Below are positions 8,874 to 21,353 of a stretch of 64,000 nt of DNA, one piece after another; within the stretch, counting starts at the first letter, position 1; every line of letters starts with the position of its first letter. Origin of the DNA: Alphaproteobacteria bacterium US3C007 (GTDB taxonomy: Bacteria; Pseudomonadota; Alphaproteobacteria; Rhodobacterales; Rhodobacteraceae); NCBI GenBank assembly GCA_034423775.1, contig CP139918.1:124001-188000 (forward strand), written 5' to 3'. The notes under the pieces are model-generated. The model worked only from the letters and a program-made list of their open reading frames with translations. It made no database searches and was not told where the DNA came from. Both the position numbers and the translations under genes were made by a program.

Positions 8874-11465
<2,592 letters not shown>

Positions 11466-11655
11466 CTTGATAGGCCATAGGGCCGCAGCAGCAAGCTTTA
11501 AATCGCCACCCGCGTCAGGCAGCCTTCAGACGCAGCGATTGCCCGCTTGTAAAAGAACAATACCCAAAGCTATGACGCAAAATTTCTGAAATATTTCACC
11601 AGGCAAGTTTTCAAGGCAGATTCTCAAGACAGGTCAAATTTGCAAGGCCGATGTA

Positions 11656-11697
11656 GCCCAAACAGGGAGACAATTTGTATTTATTCTCTGTTTGGGC
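11656..11697. repeat. Ten-base perfect inverted repeat (stem-loop)
   Basis: GCCCAAACAG (11656-11665) pairs perfectly with CTGTTTGGGC (11688-11697) across a 22-base AT-rich loop, and the stem can be extended inward with a bulge (GGAGA against TCTC). No T-run follows on either strand, so it is not a typical rho-independent terminator. It may be part of a small RNA or an operator. Confidence 0.5.
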
Positions 11698-12014
11698 CAC
11701 GACACAACCGGCAAGGTGAGCGAAATACCGGCCGCCATTACTCGCCCTGCCTTGCTCTTCCCGCCATGAAGAGCCTGCAACACCAATATGCTCTCTCATT
11801 CAAATATTGAGGGAGGATTAATCAGAATGCGCCACAAAGCTGAGTAGTTATATACCTTTACCATCTGTTAAAAGGCACATTTGTCTTTTGTTTGAAACCT
11901 CAAAATATTTCTCATTATTTAACTTTATCCTGACAAATTATTATAAAAATACCAGTGAATAAAGAATAAAATCCTCAAAATATTTAAACTTTAATGATCA
12001 ATAAAAAACGTTTT

Positions 12015-12041
12015 GACGCAAAGTAGCGTCAGGGTCGCTAC
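12015..12041 (+). promoter_or_regulatory. Mutually exclusive hairpins in the parE upstream region
   Basis: GACGC (12015-12019) pairs with GCGTC (12026-12030), and GTAGCG (12023-12028) pairs with CGCTAC (12036-12041). The two stems share bases and cannot form together. A further CTGTA-ACGA-TACAG hairpin follows at 12082-12095. This is an antiterminator-like layout about 180 bases before parE. The pairing is seen; a role is only inferred. Confidence 0.35.
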
Positions 12042-12221
12042 AACCCGCACAATCATGTCACAAAACCGTATTATGCCAAAACTGTAACGATACAGATTTT
12101 TACCAAACCCAGCTTTCCGTGCAGCTTCCCTAAACCCCTATGCACGGAAAAGCCGACTCAATTATCTGCATGAGCTCTTTCCCTAGACCCGTCGAAATGA
12201 CATAGTGTTTAAAAAAGAATA

Positions 12222-14189
12222 ATGAGCAGTCAGATGAGTGATCTATTAAACCAAGCCCAAGGCGAGGATTATAACGCCAGTTCGATCGAGGTTTTAGAAG
12301 GTTTAGAGCCCGTTCGAAAAAGGCCCGGCATGTATATTGGCGGCACGGATGAGCGCGCTTTGCACCATCTGGTGGCCGAGGTACTCGACAATTCAATGGA
12401 TGAGGCGGTCGCGGGCTATGCCAATCGCATAGATGTTGAATTACACGCGGATTATTCGATCACCATTCGGGATAATGGCCGCGGCATCCCGATTGATCCA
12501 CACCCCAAATTCCCCGATAAATCAGCGCTTGAGGTGATCTTATGCACATTGCACGCGGGCGGTAAATTCAGCGGCAAAGCCTATCAAACCTCGGGTGGTC
12601 TACACGGCGTTGGTGCATCTGTTGTGAATGCGCTTTCAGACAGGATGGTTGTGCAAGTGGCGCGCAACAAAGAACTGTATGAGCAAAAATTTAGCCGCGG
12701 CCTTCCCTTAGGCCCCATTCAAAAAATTGGAGCTGCGCCAAACCGGCGCGGAACCAATGTAACCTTCCACGCAGACCCAGAGATTTTTGGCAGCCTAAAA
12801 TTTAAACCTGCGCGTTTGTTCAAGTCGATGCGCTCAAAGGCTTATTTGTTCAGCGGCGTTCAAATTCGATGGAAATCAGCCATTGAAGATGGCGATACGC
12901 CCACCGAAGCCAATTTTCATTTCCCCGGCGGATTGGCCGATTACCTCTCAGAAACGTTGAACGGCGCTTCAACCTATGCCGAAAACCCGTTCGCCGGAAC
13001 GGTTGATTTTCAAGAGCGCTTCGGAGTTCCCGGTAAAGTAGAATGGGCCATCAATTGGACCCCATCGCGCGACGGGTTCATCCAATCTTATTGTAACACA
13101 GTGCCAACACCAGAGGGCGGCACCCATGAAGCCGGTTTCTGGGCTGCGGTTTTGAAAGGCATTCGCGCCTATGGCGAATTGACCAATAACCGGAAAGCCA
13201 AAGAGATCACCCGCGAAGATCTGATCACCGGCGGCTGCGCCTTGGTCAGCTGCTTTATCCGCGAGCCCGAATTTGTTGGCCAAACCAAAGATCGCCTTGC
13301 CACCAATGAAGCCCAGCGGCTGGTTGAAAATTCAGTCCGCGATCATTTTGACAATTGGTTGGCGGCCGATACCAAATCGGCCGGTGCAATTCTGGATTTT
13401 CTGGTCTTGCGCGCCGAAGAGCGTATGCGCCGCCGGCAAGAAAAAGAAACGCAGCGCAAAACCGCCACCAAAAAACTGCGGCTACCGGGCAAGTTGGTGG
13501 ATTGTTCTGCGACCAACCGGGCCGGCACCGAGCTGTTCTTGGTCGAAGGGGACAGCGCCGGCGGATCGGCCAAAATGGCCCGCGACCGCAAAACCCAAGC
13601 CCTGCTGCCATTGCGCGGTAAAATTCTGAATGTTCTGGGGGCCGCCAGCAATAAAATTGGCACAAACCAAGAGATTAACGATCTTTCCCAAGCGCTGGGG
13701 GTGGGGCTGGGCACCCGCTTTAATCTGGACGATCTGCGGTATGATAAAGTGATTATCATGACCGATGCAGATGTAGATGGAGCCCATATCGCGGCCCTGT
13801 TGATGACGTTTTTCTTCACGCAAATGCGTCCGATGATCGACAGTGGCCATCTTTATCTGGCCTGCCCGCCGCTTTACCGCCTAACGCAAGGGGCGGTGCG
13901 CGTATATTGCGAGGATGAAGTTGAACGCAATCATTGGCTTGAAAAGGGCCTTGGCGGCAAAGGCAAAATTGACGTGAGCCGCTTTAAGGGGCTTGGTGAA
14001 ATGGATGCCAAAGACCTCAAAGAAACCACGATGGACCCCAAAAGCCGGAAATTGATCCGCGTCAATATTGATGAAGATGAACCTGGCGAAACGGGCAATT
14101 TGGTGGAACAATTGATGGGCAAAAAGCCTGAATTGCGGTTTCAATATATCCAAGAAAATGCAAAATTTGTAGAAGAGCTTGACGTTTAA
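12222..14189 (+). CDS. parE: DNA topoisomerase IV subunit B ParE
   Basis: ATPase subunit of topoisomerase IV, which decatenates replicated chromosomes with ParC. The 655-residue protein has the GHKL ATPase motifs SIEVLEGLEPVRKRPGMYIG, EVLDNSMDEA, DNGRGIP and TSGGLHGVGASVVNALS in the N-terminal 150 residues. The Toprim domain has VEGDSAGGSAKMARDRKTQA and the acidic MTDADVDGAHIAALL. A Phe- and Met-rich segment matches the ParE rather than the GyrB form. ATG at 12222 and ATG at 12234 are both possible and neither has a clear ribosome site. Confidence 0.95.
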   Translation: MSSQMSDLLNQAQGEDYNASSIEVLEGLEPVRKRPGMYIGGTDERALHHLVAEVLDNSMDEAVAGYANRIDVELHADYSITIRDNGRGIPIDPHPKFPDKSALEVILCTLHAGGKFSGKAYQTSGGLHGVGASVVNALSDRMVVQVARNKELYEQKFSRGLPLGPIQKIGAAPNRRGTNVTFHADPEIFGSLKFKPARLFKSMRSKAYLFSGVQIRWKSAIEDGDTPTEANFHFPGGLADYLSETLNGASTYAENPFAGTVDFQERFGVPGKVEWAINWTPSRDGFIQSYCNTVPTPEGGTHEAGFWAAVLKGIRAYGELTNNRKAKEITREDLITGGCALVSCFIREPEFVGQTKDRLATNEAQRLVENSVRDHFDNWLAADTKSAGAILDFLVLRAEERMRRRQEKETQRKTATKKLRLPGKLVDCSATNRAGTELFLVEGDSAGGSAKMARDRKTQALLPLRGKILNVLGAASNKIGTNQEINDLSQALGVGLGTRFNLDDLRYDKVIIMTDADVDGAHIAALLMTFFFTQMRPMIDSGHLYLACPPLYRLTQGAVRVYCEDEVERNHWLEKGLGGKGKIDVSRFKGLGEMDAKDLKETTMDPKSRKLIRVNIDEDEPGETGNLVEQLMGKKPELRFQYIQENAKFVEELDV

Positions 14190-14279
14190 CGAAAGGATCT
14201 CCCCGGGCCAATCATAACAGCCCAAGCGCATCCAATTGTTCAAATTCCAAATGCAAAGCAGCCAGCGTCACGTCACCGG

Positions 14280-14705
14280 TCAGAGCAATTCTTTTGCATG
14301 GCGCAAAAAAAGTGCAAACGCCTCGCTGGCAGAGACGTTTTCCAAAGCCCCATCCGCGATTTCTTCGCGGCTCCACATCCAGCTACGCACTGGGTCATCG
14401 CGCATCGCCCAATCAGGAAAAAGCCGCGCTTGCGCTCCACCTTCGGCCAAAAGCGTGATCTCAACATGCCGATCATCGCGGCGGATATTTTGATAAATAC
14501 GATCAATTTCAGAAGCAGGGCCCTCTAAAAACTGTAAATATAAGTCTGATCGGCAAATCAGCGCGCCAGTGATTTGAAACCGTTGATTATTGGTTTTGGC
14601 GGTCACCAAGATTCCGTTTAAAACGCTTTGATCAAAGCCAAATGGCTTTGATGCATAAATCAAATACTTCAGGTTTTGCTGGGTTTTATCGCGTGCCAAA
14701 AACAA
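14280..14705 (-). CDS. Short BLUF-domain blue-light photoreceptor
   Basis: A single-domain BLUF protein of 141 residues that should bind FAD. The flavin-site pattern is visible: Tyr in LKYLIYASK (near residue 16), Asn in the NNQRFQITGALI segment, Gln in LYLQFLEGP, then RHVEITLLAEGG and RLFPDWAMRD. A C-terminal helical cap of about 40 residues follows and there is no effector domain, so output must be by partner protein. The neighbours (parE and an LDH2-type dehydrogenase) suggest no partner. Confidence 0.9.
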   Translation of the reverse strand: MFLARDKTQQNLKYLIYASKPFGFDQSVLNGILVTAKTNNQRFQITGALICRSDLYLQFLEGPASEIDRIYQNIRRDDRHVEITLLAEGGAQARLFPDWAMRDDPVRSWMWSREEIADGALENVSASEAFALFLRHAKELL

Positions 14706-14816
14706 TCGCCTTTCTTATTTCTTAGAAGCTATCTGTAAAAGCCATGAAATCCAAACCGAAAGGAACCCCTAAAAAAGGCCAAGGGCATTCCCCATCCGTG
14801 CGGATCCCAAAAACAG

Positions 14817-15797
14817 CTAACCTGCGGCCAATCCAAGGCTCAAAGCCCAGAGTGCCTCGGGAATATCGACCGTCTGGTTTGGCTTTTTATTCTGCCCGGG
14901 CAAGCGCGTTCCCGGCTCTTGGGCCACAATCTCGGCCAACGCCTCTAGCCGTTCGGAAAACGCATGGCCTTGGCCCGGATCAATCACAATATAATATTGA
15001 CCCAAATCATGCGGCGCGCCATCAGCAGCCTTAAGCGGCTTTACATCGCGCGACAAAATTCCGCCTGCCATGCCAGCGGCCAATAATTCGCCCATTACGC
15101 CAAAGCCCCAGCCCTTATAGCCGCCAATAGACACCAAAGATCCCGCCAATGCGGCATCCGGATCCGTTGTCGGATGCCCGTCGCTATCCAAGGCCCAACC
15201 CAATGGAATTTTTTCACCCGCCGCCTTTGCCATGGTGATCTTGCCCAAAGCCACAACCGTGGTTGATTGGTCAAATTGCAAGGCCACACCGCCTTGGCCA
15301 TCGGGCACAGAAAACGCAATTGGGTTGGTGCCAATGGTGCGGGCCTTACCACCGGGGGGGGCGACGATGGGCGAGGCATTTGTAAACCCAAGACCAATCA
15401 TCCCATGCTCGGCAATTTGCTGGGTAAAATAGCCCAAAGACGTACATGTATGCGCATGACCTATCCCCAAGCTGACCACGCCGTTTTGCCTCGCTGCCGC
15501 AAGCGCCGCGGGCAATCCGGCGGCAAAAGCAGGCTGCGCAAAGCCGAATTTCGCATCCACATGCACCACGCCAGGTTTTGGCTGGCTAACCGCGGGGGTC
15601 ACATCGCCGCGCACGCGGCCGCTTTGTAGCTGGACGCAATAACTTTCAAGATAATAGAGGCCACATATACGGTTGCCCACGCTTTCCGCTTGCGCCACAG
15701 CGCGCGCAACATGCAGCGCAATCGATTCATCCGCCCCATGTTTGATCAAGGCAGTTTTGGCCGTGGTTGCAATGTCATCAATCGATATTTTTGGCAT
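14817..15797 (-). CDS. LDH2/MDH2-family NAD(P)-dependent oxidoreductase
   Basis: A 326-residue member of the malate/L-lactate/ureidoglycolate dehydrogenase family, a fold distinct from classical LDH. The family marks are SVGNRICGLYYLESYC near residue 40, the GIGHAHTCTSLGYFTQQIAE segment, FTNASPIVAPPGGKARTIGTNPIAFSVP (shown here only as the region near residues 138-166), and GGYKGWGFGVMGELLAAG near the C-terminal third. The substrate is a 2-hydroxy acid or imino acid that cannot be specified. A 33-base gap separates it from the phosphatase gene upstream on the same strand, so they may be co-transcribed. Confidence 0.87.
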   Translation of the reverse strand: MPKISIDDIATTAKTALIKHGADESIALHVARAVAQAESVGNRICGLYYLESYCVQLQSGRVRGDVTPAVSQPKPGVVHVDAKFGFAQPAFAAGLPAALAAARQNGVVSLGIGHAHTCTSLGYFTQQIAEHGMIGLGFTNASPIVAPPGGKARTIGTNPIAFSVPDGQGGVALQFDQSTTVVALGKITMAKAAGEKIPLGWALDSDGHPTTDPDAALAGSLVSIGGYKGWGFGVMGELLAAGMAGGILSRDVKPLKAADGAPHDLGQYYIVIDPGQGHAFSERLEALAEIVAQEPGTRLPGQNKKPNQTVDIPEALWALSLGLAAG

Positions 15798-15830
15798 AAA
15801 GCCTCCTAGTCTTTTCGTGCTGAGATTGCG

Positions 15831-16547
15831 TTATGGTGACTGCGCAATAAGGTCCAGCGTTTCTGAAAGCGGCCGCCGCAGATTAAACCCCTGTTGAAGC
15901 AGCTTTTGATGATATTCTCTTCGGATCCAATCTTCAAAATCAATAGGATGCTGTTCAACCCGCGCTTCATAAACCGCCAAAATGTAATCAAGCACACCGG
16001 TGGCTGTGAAATCCAGGTGAATATAACGTAACCCCAGCTGCTTTTTTGCATCTGCAACCGGGCGCCCCTCGCAGACCATCAAATACATTGCCGCCGTAAA
16101 CCCGGCGCGATCTGCACCAGATTTACAATGAAATAAAAGCGGTTTGGGCAGCGTTTTAAACGCGTCAATGGCAGCCAGAATCGCCTCGCGCGCGGGTGCA
16201 TCACGCGCCCAAAGCTTTCGAGAGACCAATGTCAGGTCCAATTTCTCGCAGGCCCATAATTCATAAAGAAAATGGGCATAACTATCTTCACCGCGCAGGT
16301 TTAAAACAGATTTACCACCCATTTTCTTGAAGTCTTCCAAACGTCGTTCAGTGGGTTGATTGGATCGGTAAACACCGGGTGCAACTTCAAAAAAATTGGT
16401 CCAAAACGTACGCAATATGGCATGGTCAAACCAATAGTAATCAACCCGCGCCCAAAAGTTATCCTGCGTTGGAGATAAATTGGCCGCATAGGCGCGGCGC
16501 AACCGCTGATGCGAGGCTTTCAGCCGCTGAGCAATCTTTTTCAGCAT
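15831..16547 (-). CDS. Tyrosine/dual-specificity phosphatase-like protein
   Basis: A 238-residue cytoplasmic protein with the Cys-phosphatase P-loop HCKSGADRAGF (CX5R, near residues 139-150) and an upstream acid-containing segment, LWARDAPAR, that could supply the general acid. The N-terminal part has EVAPGVYRSNQPTERRLEDF, the usual start of the DSP-like fold in this family. Roseobacter homologues are common and uncharacterised as far as I know; substrates could be protein phosphotyrosine, inositol phosphate or a lipid phosphate. It is probably co-transcribed with the downstream dehydrogenase gene. Confidence 0.85.
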   Translation of the reverse strand: MLKKIAQRLKASHQRLRRAYAANLSPTQDNFWARVDYYWFDHAILRTFWTNFFEVAPGVYRSNQPTERRLEDFKKMGGKSVLNLRGEDSYAHFLYELWACEKLDLTLVSRKLWARDAPAREAILAAIDAFKTLPKPLLFHCKSGADRAGFTAAMYLMVCEGRPVADAKKQLGLRYIHLDFTATGVLDYILAVYEARVEQHPIDFEDWIRREYHQKLLQQGFNLRRPLSETLDLIAQSP

Positions 16548-16661
16548 TAAGGTCCCTTTTCACGCAAGTTGCCGAGGTGTAGATCGTCTGCGCCAGAGTG
16601 ACAAGTCAAACCATGGATTGACCTTATCCGTCAAACAATTACCTATGAAGAAAACGATGAG

Positions 16662-17873
16662 ATGAAACCAATGACATTATCCCAAGGCCGCGGCTATCTT
16701 GCAATTCCAGGGCCCTCCGTGATCCCCGATGCGGTGCTTCAAGCGATGCATCAAGCCGCGCCTAATATTTACGAAGGACCTCTAATCGATCTGACAAAAA
16801 GCATTGTTGAGGATCTGAAATGGGCGGCCTGCAGCACCCAGCATGTGGCGATTTATATTGCCAATGGCCATGGCGCATGGGAGGCGGCTTTGGCCAATAT
16901 CGCCGAGCCTGGGGATAAGGTGCTGGTGGCGGCAACGGGCCGTTTCGGGCATGGTTGGGCCGAGATGGCGCGCCGCATGGGAATTGGCGTAGAGTTGATC
17001 GATTTCGGAATGCAAAGCATGGCAGAGCCAGCCCAAATTGCGCAGGCTCTCAAAGACGATCGCGACCGGCAGATCAAAGCCGTGTTGATCTGCCATGTCG
17101 ATACTTCAACTTCCGTGCGCAATGATATTTTGCAGATACGACAAGCGATGGATGCGGTAGACCACCCTGCCCTATTGGCGGTGGATTGTATCGCGTCTTT
17201 GGCCTGTGATAGATTTGAATTTGATGCTTGGGGCGTTGATGTGATGGTGGCGGGCTGCCAAAAAGGATTGATGGTGCCGCCGGGCCTGTCTTTCGTGTTT
17301 TTCAGCGATCAAGCCGCAAAACGTCAAAAGGCTTTGCGCCAAGTCAGTTCTTATTGGGATTGGGCACCGCGCGTTGCCCCGCAATTATTCTACGAATATT
17401 TCTGCGGCACAGCGCCCACCCATCATCTATTCGGATTGCGCATCGCGCTTGATATGTTGAAAGCTGAAGGTCTGCCGCATATTTGGGCGCGCCATGAAAC
17501 CTTGGCGCAAGCGATTTGGAGCGCGGTTGATATTTGGGGGCAAGCGGGGGGAACGATGGCCCTGAATATCGCAGATCCCGCGCAGCGCAGCCATGCTGTC
17601 ACGGCCATGCATCTGGGGGTGCCCGCCACGCAAAATCTTCGGCAATGGCTTGAACAAAACGCAGGGGTTACGGTGGGCATCGGTTTGGGCATGTCAACGC
17701 CCACGGATCCAGACGGAAAGGGGTTTTTCCGCTTTGGCCATATGGGCCATGTCAATGCACAAATGATTATGGCGCTCTTGGGCAGCGTTGAAGCAGGGTT
17801 ATGCGCCCTGTCTCTGCCGCATGGAGCAGGGGCGCTAGAGGCTGCTGCCCGGGTGATTGGCTCAGCCCGCTGA
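16662..17873 (+). CDS. Class V aminotransferase, serine/alanine-glyoxylate type
   Basis: A 403-residue PLP enzyme of fold type I, class V. It shows the PGPSVIPDAVLQAM opening typical of alanine- or serine-glyoxylate aminotransferases, the SNGHGAWEAAL-like loop (IANGHGAWEAALAN), the AVDCIAS aspartate motif and the PLP-lysine segment GCQKGLMVPPGLSF near residue 203. The C-terminal GIGLGMSTPT-GFFRFGHMGHVN pattern also fits. It likely acts on glyoxylate, but a phosphonate or sulfonate substrate is possible. It overlaps the convergent HisC-like gene by 12 bases. Confidence 0.87.
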   Translation: MKPMTLSQGRGYLAIPGPSVIPDAVLQAMHQAAPNIYEGPLIDLTKSIVEDLKWAACSTQHVAIYIANGHGAWEAALANIAEPGDKVLVAATGRFGHGWAEMARRMGIGVELIDFGMQSMAEPAQIAQALKDDRDRQIKAVLICHVDTSTSVRNDILQIRQAMDAVDHPALLAVDCIASLACDRFEFDAWGVDVMVAGCQKGLMVPPGLSFVFFSDQAAKRQKALRQVSSYWDWAPRVAPQLFYEYFCGTAPTHHLFGLRIALDMLKAEGLPHIWARHETLAQAIWSAVDIWGQAGGTMALNIADPAQRSHAVTAMHLGVPATQNLRQWLEQNAGVTVGIGLGMSTPTDPDGKGFFRFGHMGHVNAQMIMALLGSVEAGLCALSLPHGAGALEAAARVIGSAR

Positions 17874-18974
17874 AGCAGCGGCGGCCAAAGCTTTAGGCAG
17901 CGCGCGGCGCAGCAAATCCATATCTTCTGACCGGCCTGCACTAACGCGAATGCAACGGTTTTGCGGGGCGACAAATGGCATGCGCACGAACAGGCCGGCC
18001 TGCACCAAATGCGCCAAAACAGCCTGGGCAAACACCCCGTCGCGCCCGCAATCAATGGCCATGAAATTGGTGGCTGATTCAACGGTGCTCAGCCCATTTT
18101 CGTCAGCAATACGCGCAATTTCTTGTTTCGACGCCTCGACTTTGTCGCGTACAGAAAGCAGCCAAGCCTGATCGTTCAACGCCGCCTCGGCGGCGCTTTG
18201 CGCCGCGCGGTTCATGCCAAAATGATTGCGGATTTTTTCAAATTGACCAATCAAGTCTTGCGCACCAAGCGCATAGCCGACCCGCGCGCCCGCCAAACCA
18301 TAGCCTTTTGAAAAGGTGCGCATGCGGATGATACGCGGATCGTCTATCGCGACCTGCACCGCCGTACCATCAGGAGCAAACTCGATATACGCTTCATCCA
18401 AGATCAGCAATGTTTCCATCGGAAGGCGGGCCAAACATTCCATAATGAAAGCGCCGCTATGCCATGTGCCCATCGGATTGTCCGGATTGGCAAAATACAC
18501 CAATTTAGCCCCAACGCGGCCAGCTTCTTCCAACAACGCCGGCAGATCTTCAGCATCCTCTTTATAAGGCACTTTATGCAAAACCCCGCCGAACCCGCTG
18601 ACGTGGTAATTAAAAGTTGGATAAGCACCATCCGAGGTCACCACAGCATCGCCCGGGCCGATCACCATACGCGCTAGATAACCCAAAAGCCCATCTATCC
18701 CTTCACCCACCACAATATTCTCAGGGCTGACTTTATGATGGCGCGCCAAAGCCCGCCGCAATTCAAAACTGGTCGGATCTCCATATTTCCAAATCTCGGC
18801 GCTCGCGCTTTGCAGCGCGGCGATGGCCTTCGGAGATGGCCCAAACACGCTTTCATTGGCGCCAAGGCGCGCATCGAACGCACTTCCACGCGCACGTTCT
18901 TGGGTTTCGGGGCCAACGAAAGGAACGCTTGCCGGCAATTGCGATAGCAGGGGGGTGAAACGCGCATGGGTCAT
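17862..18974 (-). CDS. HisC-like PLP-dependent aminotransferase
   Basis: A 370-residue class I/II aminotransferase of the histidinol-phosphate family. It has the LGANESVFGPSPKAIAALQ N-terminal segment, YANPDNPMGT-like FANPDNPMGTW, LILDEAYIEFAPDG with the PLP-binding Asp and Tyr, and the PLP lysine in TFSKGYGLAGARVGYALG near residue 227. It lacks his-operon neighbours, so it may be a paralogue with another substrate (aromatic amino acid or phosphonate) rather than the biosynthetic HisC. It converges on the class V aminotransferase with a 12-base overlap. Confidence 0.85.
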   Translation of the reverse strand: MTHARFTPLLSQLPASVPFVGPETQERARGSAFDARLGANESVFGPSPKAIAALQSASAEIWKYGDPTSFELRRALARHHKVSPENIVVGEGIDGLLGYLARMVIGPGDAVVTSDGAYPTFNYHVSGFGGVLHKVPYKEDAEDLPALLEEAGRVGAKLVYFANPDNPMGTWHSGAFIMECLARLPMETLLILDEAYIEFAPDGTAVQVAIDDPRIIRMRTFSKGYGLAGARVGYALGAQDLIGQFEKIRNHFGMNRAAQSAAEAALNDQAWLLSVRDKVEASKQEIARIADENGLSTVESATNFMAIDCGRDGVFAQAVLAHLVQAGLFVRMPFVAPQNRCIRVSAGRSEDMDLLRRALPKALAAAASAG

Positions 18975-19143
18975 ACGGGCAGTTTAGGAATATTTTGTCC
19001 CAAGCATCAAGAGCACAATGACCCGCCACACCGCAAAATTAGATTTTCTGCGCCAGTGATATATTTTTTGCGAAAGCAGCAGCAAAGGTTTGTGATCTTT
19101 TGCCAAGCCGTGTACTGCTGAGGAAACCAAAAAAGAGGCTTAA

Positions 19144-20430
19144 GTGTCACGCAACCCCGCCCCGTTTGCCGCTTTTGAATGGATGATCGCTTGGCGCTTT
19201 TTGCGCGCGCGCCGCGCCGAGGGCGGTGTAAGCGTTATGACTTGGATCAGCCTGATCGGTATCACGCTAGCCGTATTTGCGCTGATCGCCACATTGGCGG
19301 TGCGCTCCGGCTTTCGCAGCGAGCTGGTCGATACTATTTTAGGCGCCAATGCCCATATCACGGTGTATCAGCTTCCCATTGCCAATGAAGCGGGCCAGTT
19401 GGACCGTAAAATTTACGACTATCAAGACATGGCCGATCGATTGCGCGCGCTTGCAAGCGTGTCGCGCGCCGCGCCATTGGTCAAAGGCCAAGTGATGGCA
19501 AGCTTTGGCGGCAAGAACACCGGTGTTCAAGTGTTTGGCTTATCCCCAAAGGATCTGAACACCTTGCCCCGCATCGCGGCCCCCGAAAACTTTCAAGGCA
19601 CGATAGAAGATTTTGACCGCGGCATCGCGATTGGATCAGGCGTCGCGCGGCTTTTAAACGCCCGCTTGGGCGATAGCGTAAAGCTTATTTCGCCCGATGG
19701 TGTCAAAACGGCCTTTGGAACCAGCCCGCGGGTCAAAAGCTATCCGATCACCTATATCTTCACGGCAGGACGCTATGATATTGATAAGACGCGCCTTTAT
19801 ATGCCGTTTTCAGAGGCTCAAGCCTATTTCAATACGGAAGGCGCGGCAGATGAAATCGAGGTGATGGTCACAAATCCAGAACAGATAGAAGCCTTGATCC
19901 CCGATTTGTTGCACGCCGCAGGCCCCCGCGCGCAGCTTTGGAGCTGGAAGGAGGCATCGGGCAATTTCCTGCGCGCCTTGCAAATTGAAGATAATGTGAT
20001 GTTCATTATTATGTCGATCTTGGTGTTGATTGCAGCAATGAATATTATCTCTGGCCTTGTGATGCTGGTAAAAAACAAAGGCCGTGATATCGGAATATTG
20101 CGTACGATGGGGCTAAGTGAAGGGGCGATCATGCGCATCTTCTTCATTTGCGGCGCCGGAACCGGGTTGATCGGCACGGGCTTTGGCGTGATTTTAGGAT
20201 GCCTGTTTGCGATCTATATCGACACGATTTTTTCTCTGGTCAACTATCTGGCTGGCGGCGGCGTTTGGGATCCAAGCATCCGCGGCCTTTACACGATCCC
20301 CGCGGAATTATACCTTTCGGATGTTTTATCGGCCATCGGGCTTTCTTTGGGCCTTAGCTTTTTCATCACCCTGTTTCCCGCCCGCAGAGCGGCGCGTTTA
20401 AACCCTGTGGAAGCGCTTCGCTATGAGTGA
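19144..20430 (+). CDS. lolC: Lipoprotein-releasing ABC transporter permease LolC/LolE
   Basis: Inner-membrane permease that extracts outer-membrane lipoproteins for transfer to LolA. The 428-residue protein has one N-terminal helix ([20 protein letters not shown], about residues 35-55), a large periplasmic MacB-like domain and three C-terminal helices ending in [20 protein letters not shown]. The start is GTG at 19144, with AGAGG about five bases upstream. One permease gene for the whole complex is usual in alphaproteobacteria. It overlaps lolD by eight bases. Confidence 0.93.
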   Translation: MSRNPAPFAAFEWMIAWRFLRARRAEGGVSVMTWISLIGITLAVFALIATLAVRSGFRSELVDTILGANAHITVYQLPIANEAGQLDRKIYDYQDMADRLRALASVSRAAPLVKGQVMASFGGKNTGVQVFGLSPKDLNTLPRIAAPENFQGTIEDFDRGIAIGSGVARLLNARLGDSVKLISPDGVKTAFGTSPRVKSYPITYIFTAGRYDIDKTRLYMPFSEAQAYFNTEGAADEIEVMVTNPEQIEALIPDLLHAAGPRAQLWSWKEASGNFLRALQIEDNVMFIIMSILVLIAAMNIISGLVMLVKNKGRDIGILRTMGLSEGAIMRIFFICGAGTGLIGTGFGVILGCLFAIYIDTIFSLVNYLAGGGVWDPSIRGLYTIPAELYLSDVLSAIGLSLGLSFFITLFPARRAARLNPVEALRYE

Positions 20431-21103
20431 TGCAATATTGGAATTAAAGGATTTGAAGAAATCCTATAACCAAAATAAATCCAATCAGATTGACGTGCTT
20501 TTGGGGGCCAATCTGCTGCTCAAAAAGGGCGAAGTTGTGGCGCTGACCGCACCTTCAGGGGCGGGAAAATCCACATTGCTGCATATCGCAGGGCTTTTGG
20601 ATCAAGCCGATACTGGGGATGTGCTGGTGGCGGGGCAAAATCTGGCGGGCGTATCGGATCGCCGCCGCACGATCATTCGCCGCCGCGATATTGGATTTAT
20701 TTACCAATTCCACCATTTGCTGCCTGAATTTTCCGCAGCCGAGAATATTATGTTGCCACAAATGGCGGATGGACAGCGAAAATCTGCGGCCAAAACCCGC
20801 GCTTTGCACTTATTAGAGGCCGTAGGATTGCTAAACCGCGCCCAACATCGGCCCGCCGAATTGTCAGGGGGCGAGCAACAGCGCGTTGCGTTTTGCCGAG
20901 CTTTGGCAAATAACCCAAAATTGTTATTGGCCGATGAGCCAACCGGAAATCTGGATCAAGCCACATCTGAGCAAGTATTTGACGCATTATTAAGCATCGT
21001 GCGCCAAACCGGGCTATCAGCGCTGATCGCAACGCATAACCCAGCGCTGGCATCGCGCATGGATCGCACCATCACTTTGGAACAGGGGCGGTTGCGGGGC
21101 TAA
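20423..21103 (+). CDS. lolD: Lipoprotein-releasing ABC transporter ATPase LolD
   Basis: The 226-residue ATPase partner of LolC/E. Walker A is [11 protein letters not shown] (near residue 42), the Q-loop region is [20 protein letters not shown] (the LolD family's FxYQxHHLLPEF), the signature is [15 protein letters not shown], Walker B is [12 protein letters not shown] and the switch His is in ATHNP. It is translationally coupled to the permease gene by an eight-base overlap. Confidence 0.95.
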   Translation: MSDAILELKDLKKSYNQNKSNQIDVLLGANLLLKKGEVVALTAPSGAGKSTLLHIAGLLDQADTGDVLVAGQNLAGVSDRRRTIIRRRDIGFIYQFHHLLPEFSAAENIMLPQMADGQRKSAAKTRALHLLEAVGLLNRAQHRPAELSGGEQQRVAFCRALANNPKLLLADEPTGNLDQATSEQVFDALLSIVRQTGLSALIATHNPALASRMDRTITLEQGRLRG

Positions 21104-21353
21104 AACTGATGGCGCTAAGCCTTACTCCCCTTCACAATTGGTATCGAATTAATGCGATGCCAGAAAAAGTAGATGTGGCCGGCTTGTCGTCATGGATATG
21201 TTTTAAACGGTGTTCAAAAAATCAGTTATGCCTGTGCCGCTAAAAACAACATGAAGGCAATCAGGGCTCTTTTACGCCCGGTAACATCAGGCAAAACCTG
21301 GTTTCGCTTTCCGACGCGGCGCCTTATATTGCAACCAATTTGGAGGCCCTACC

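Larger units (their letters stand above)
11466..12221. other. Long intergenic region with hairpins, no supported gene
   Basis: These 756 bases separate the divergent MATE and parE genes. The first 350 bases hold a strong stem-loop (11656-11697). A perfect ribosome-site-like GGGAGGA is followed by a six-codon ORF at 11827. The next 200 bases are strikingly AT-rich and carry CCTCAAAATATTT twice (near 11900 and 11972). Three short hairpins lie at 12015-12041 and 12082-12095. I find no tRNA, no convincing protein and no known riboswitch. It could host an sRNA or be a decayed gene. Confidence 0.6.

Noticed and set aside
11611..11799. A 62-residue minus-strand ORF across the hairpin before parE
   Set aside because: No ribosome site and no protein-like conservation pattern; it is a by-product of the stem-loop.
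14744..15034. A 96-residue plus-strand ORF rich in Lys and Pro
   Set aside because: Most of it is antisense to the LDH2-type gene and no ribosome site precedes it.
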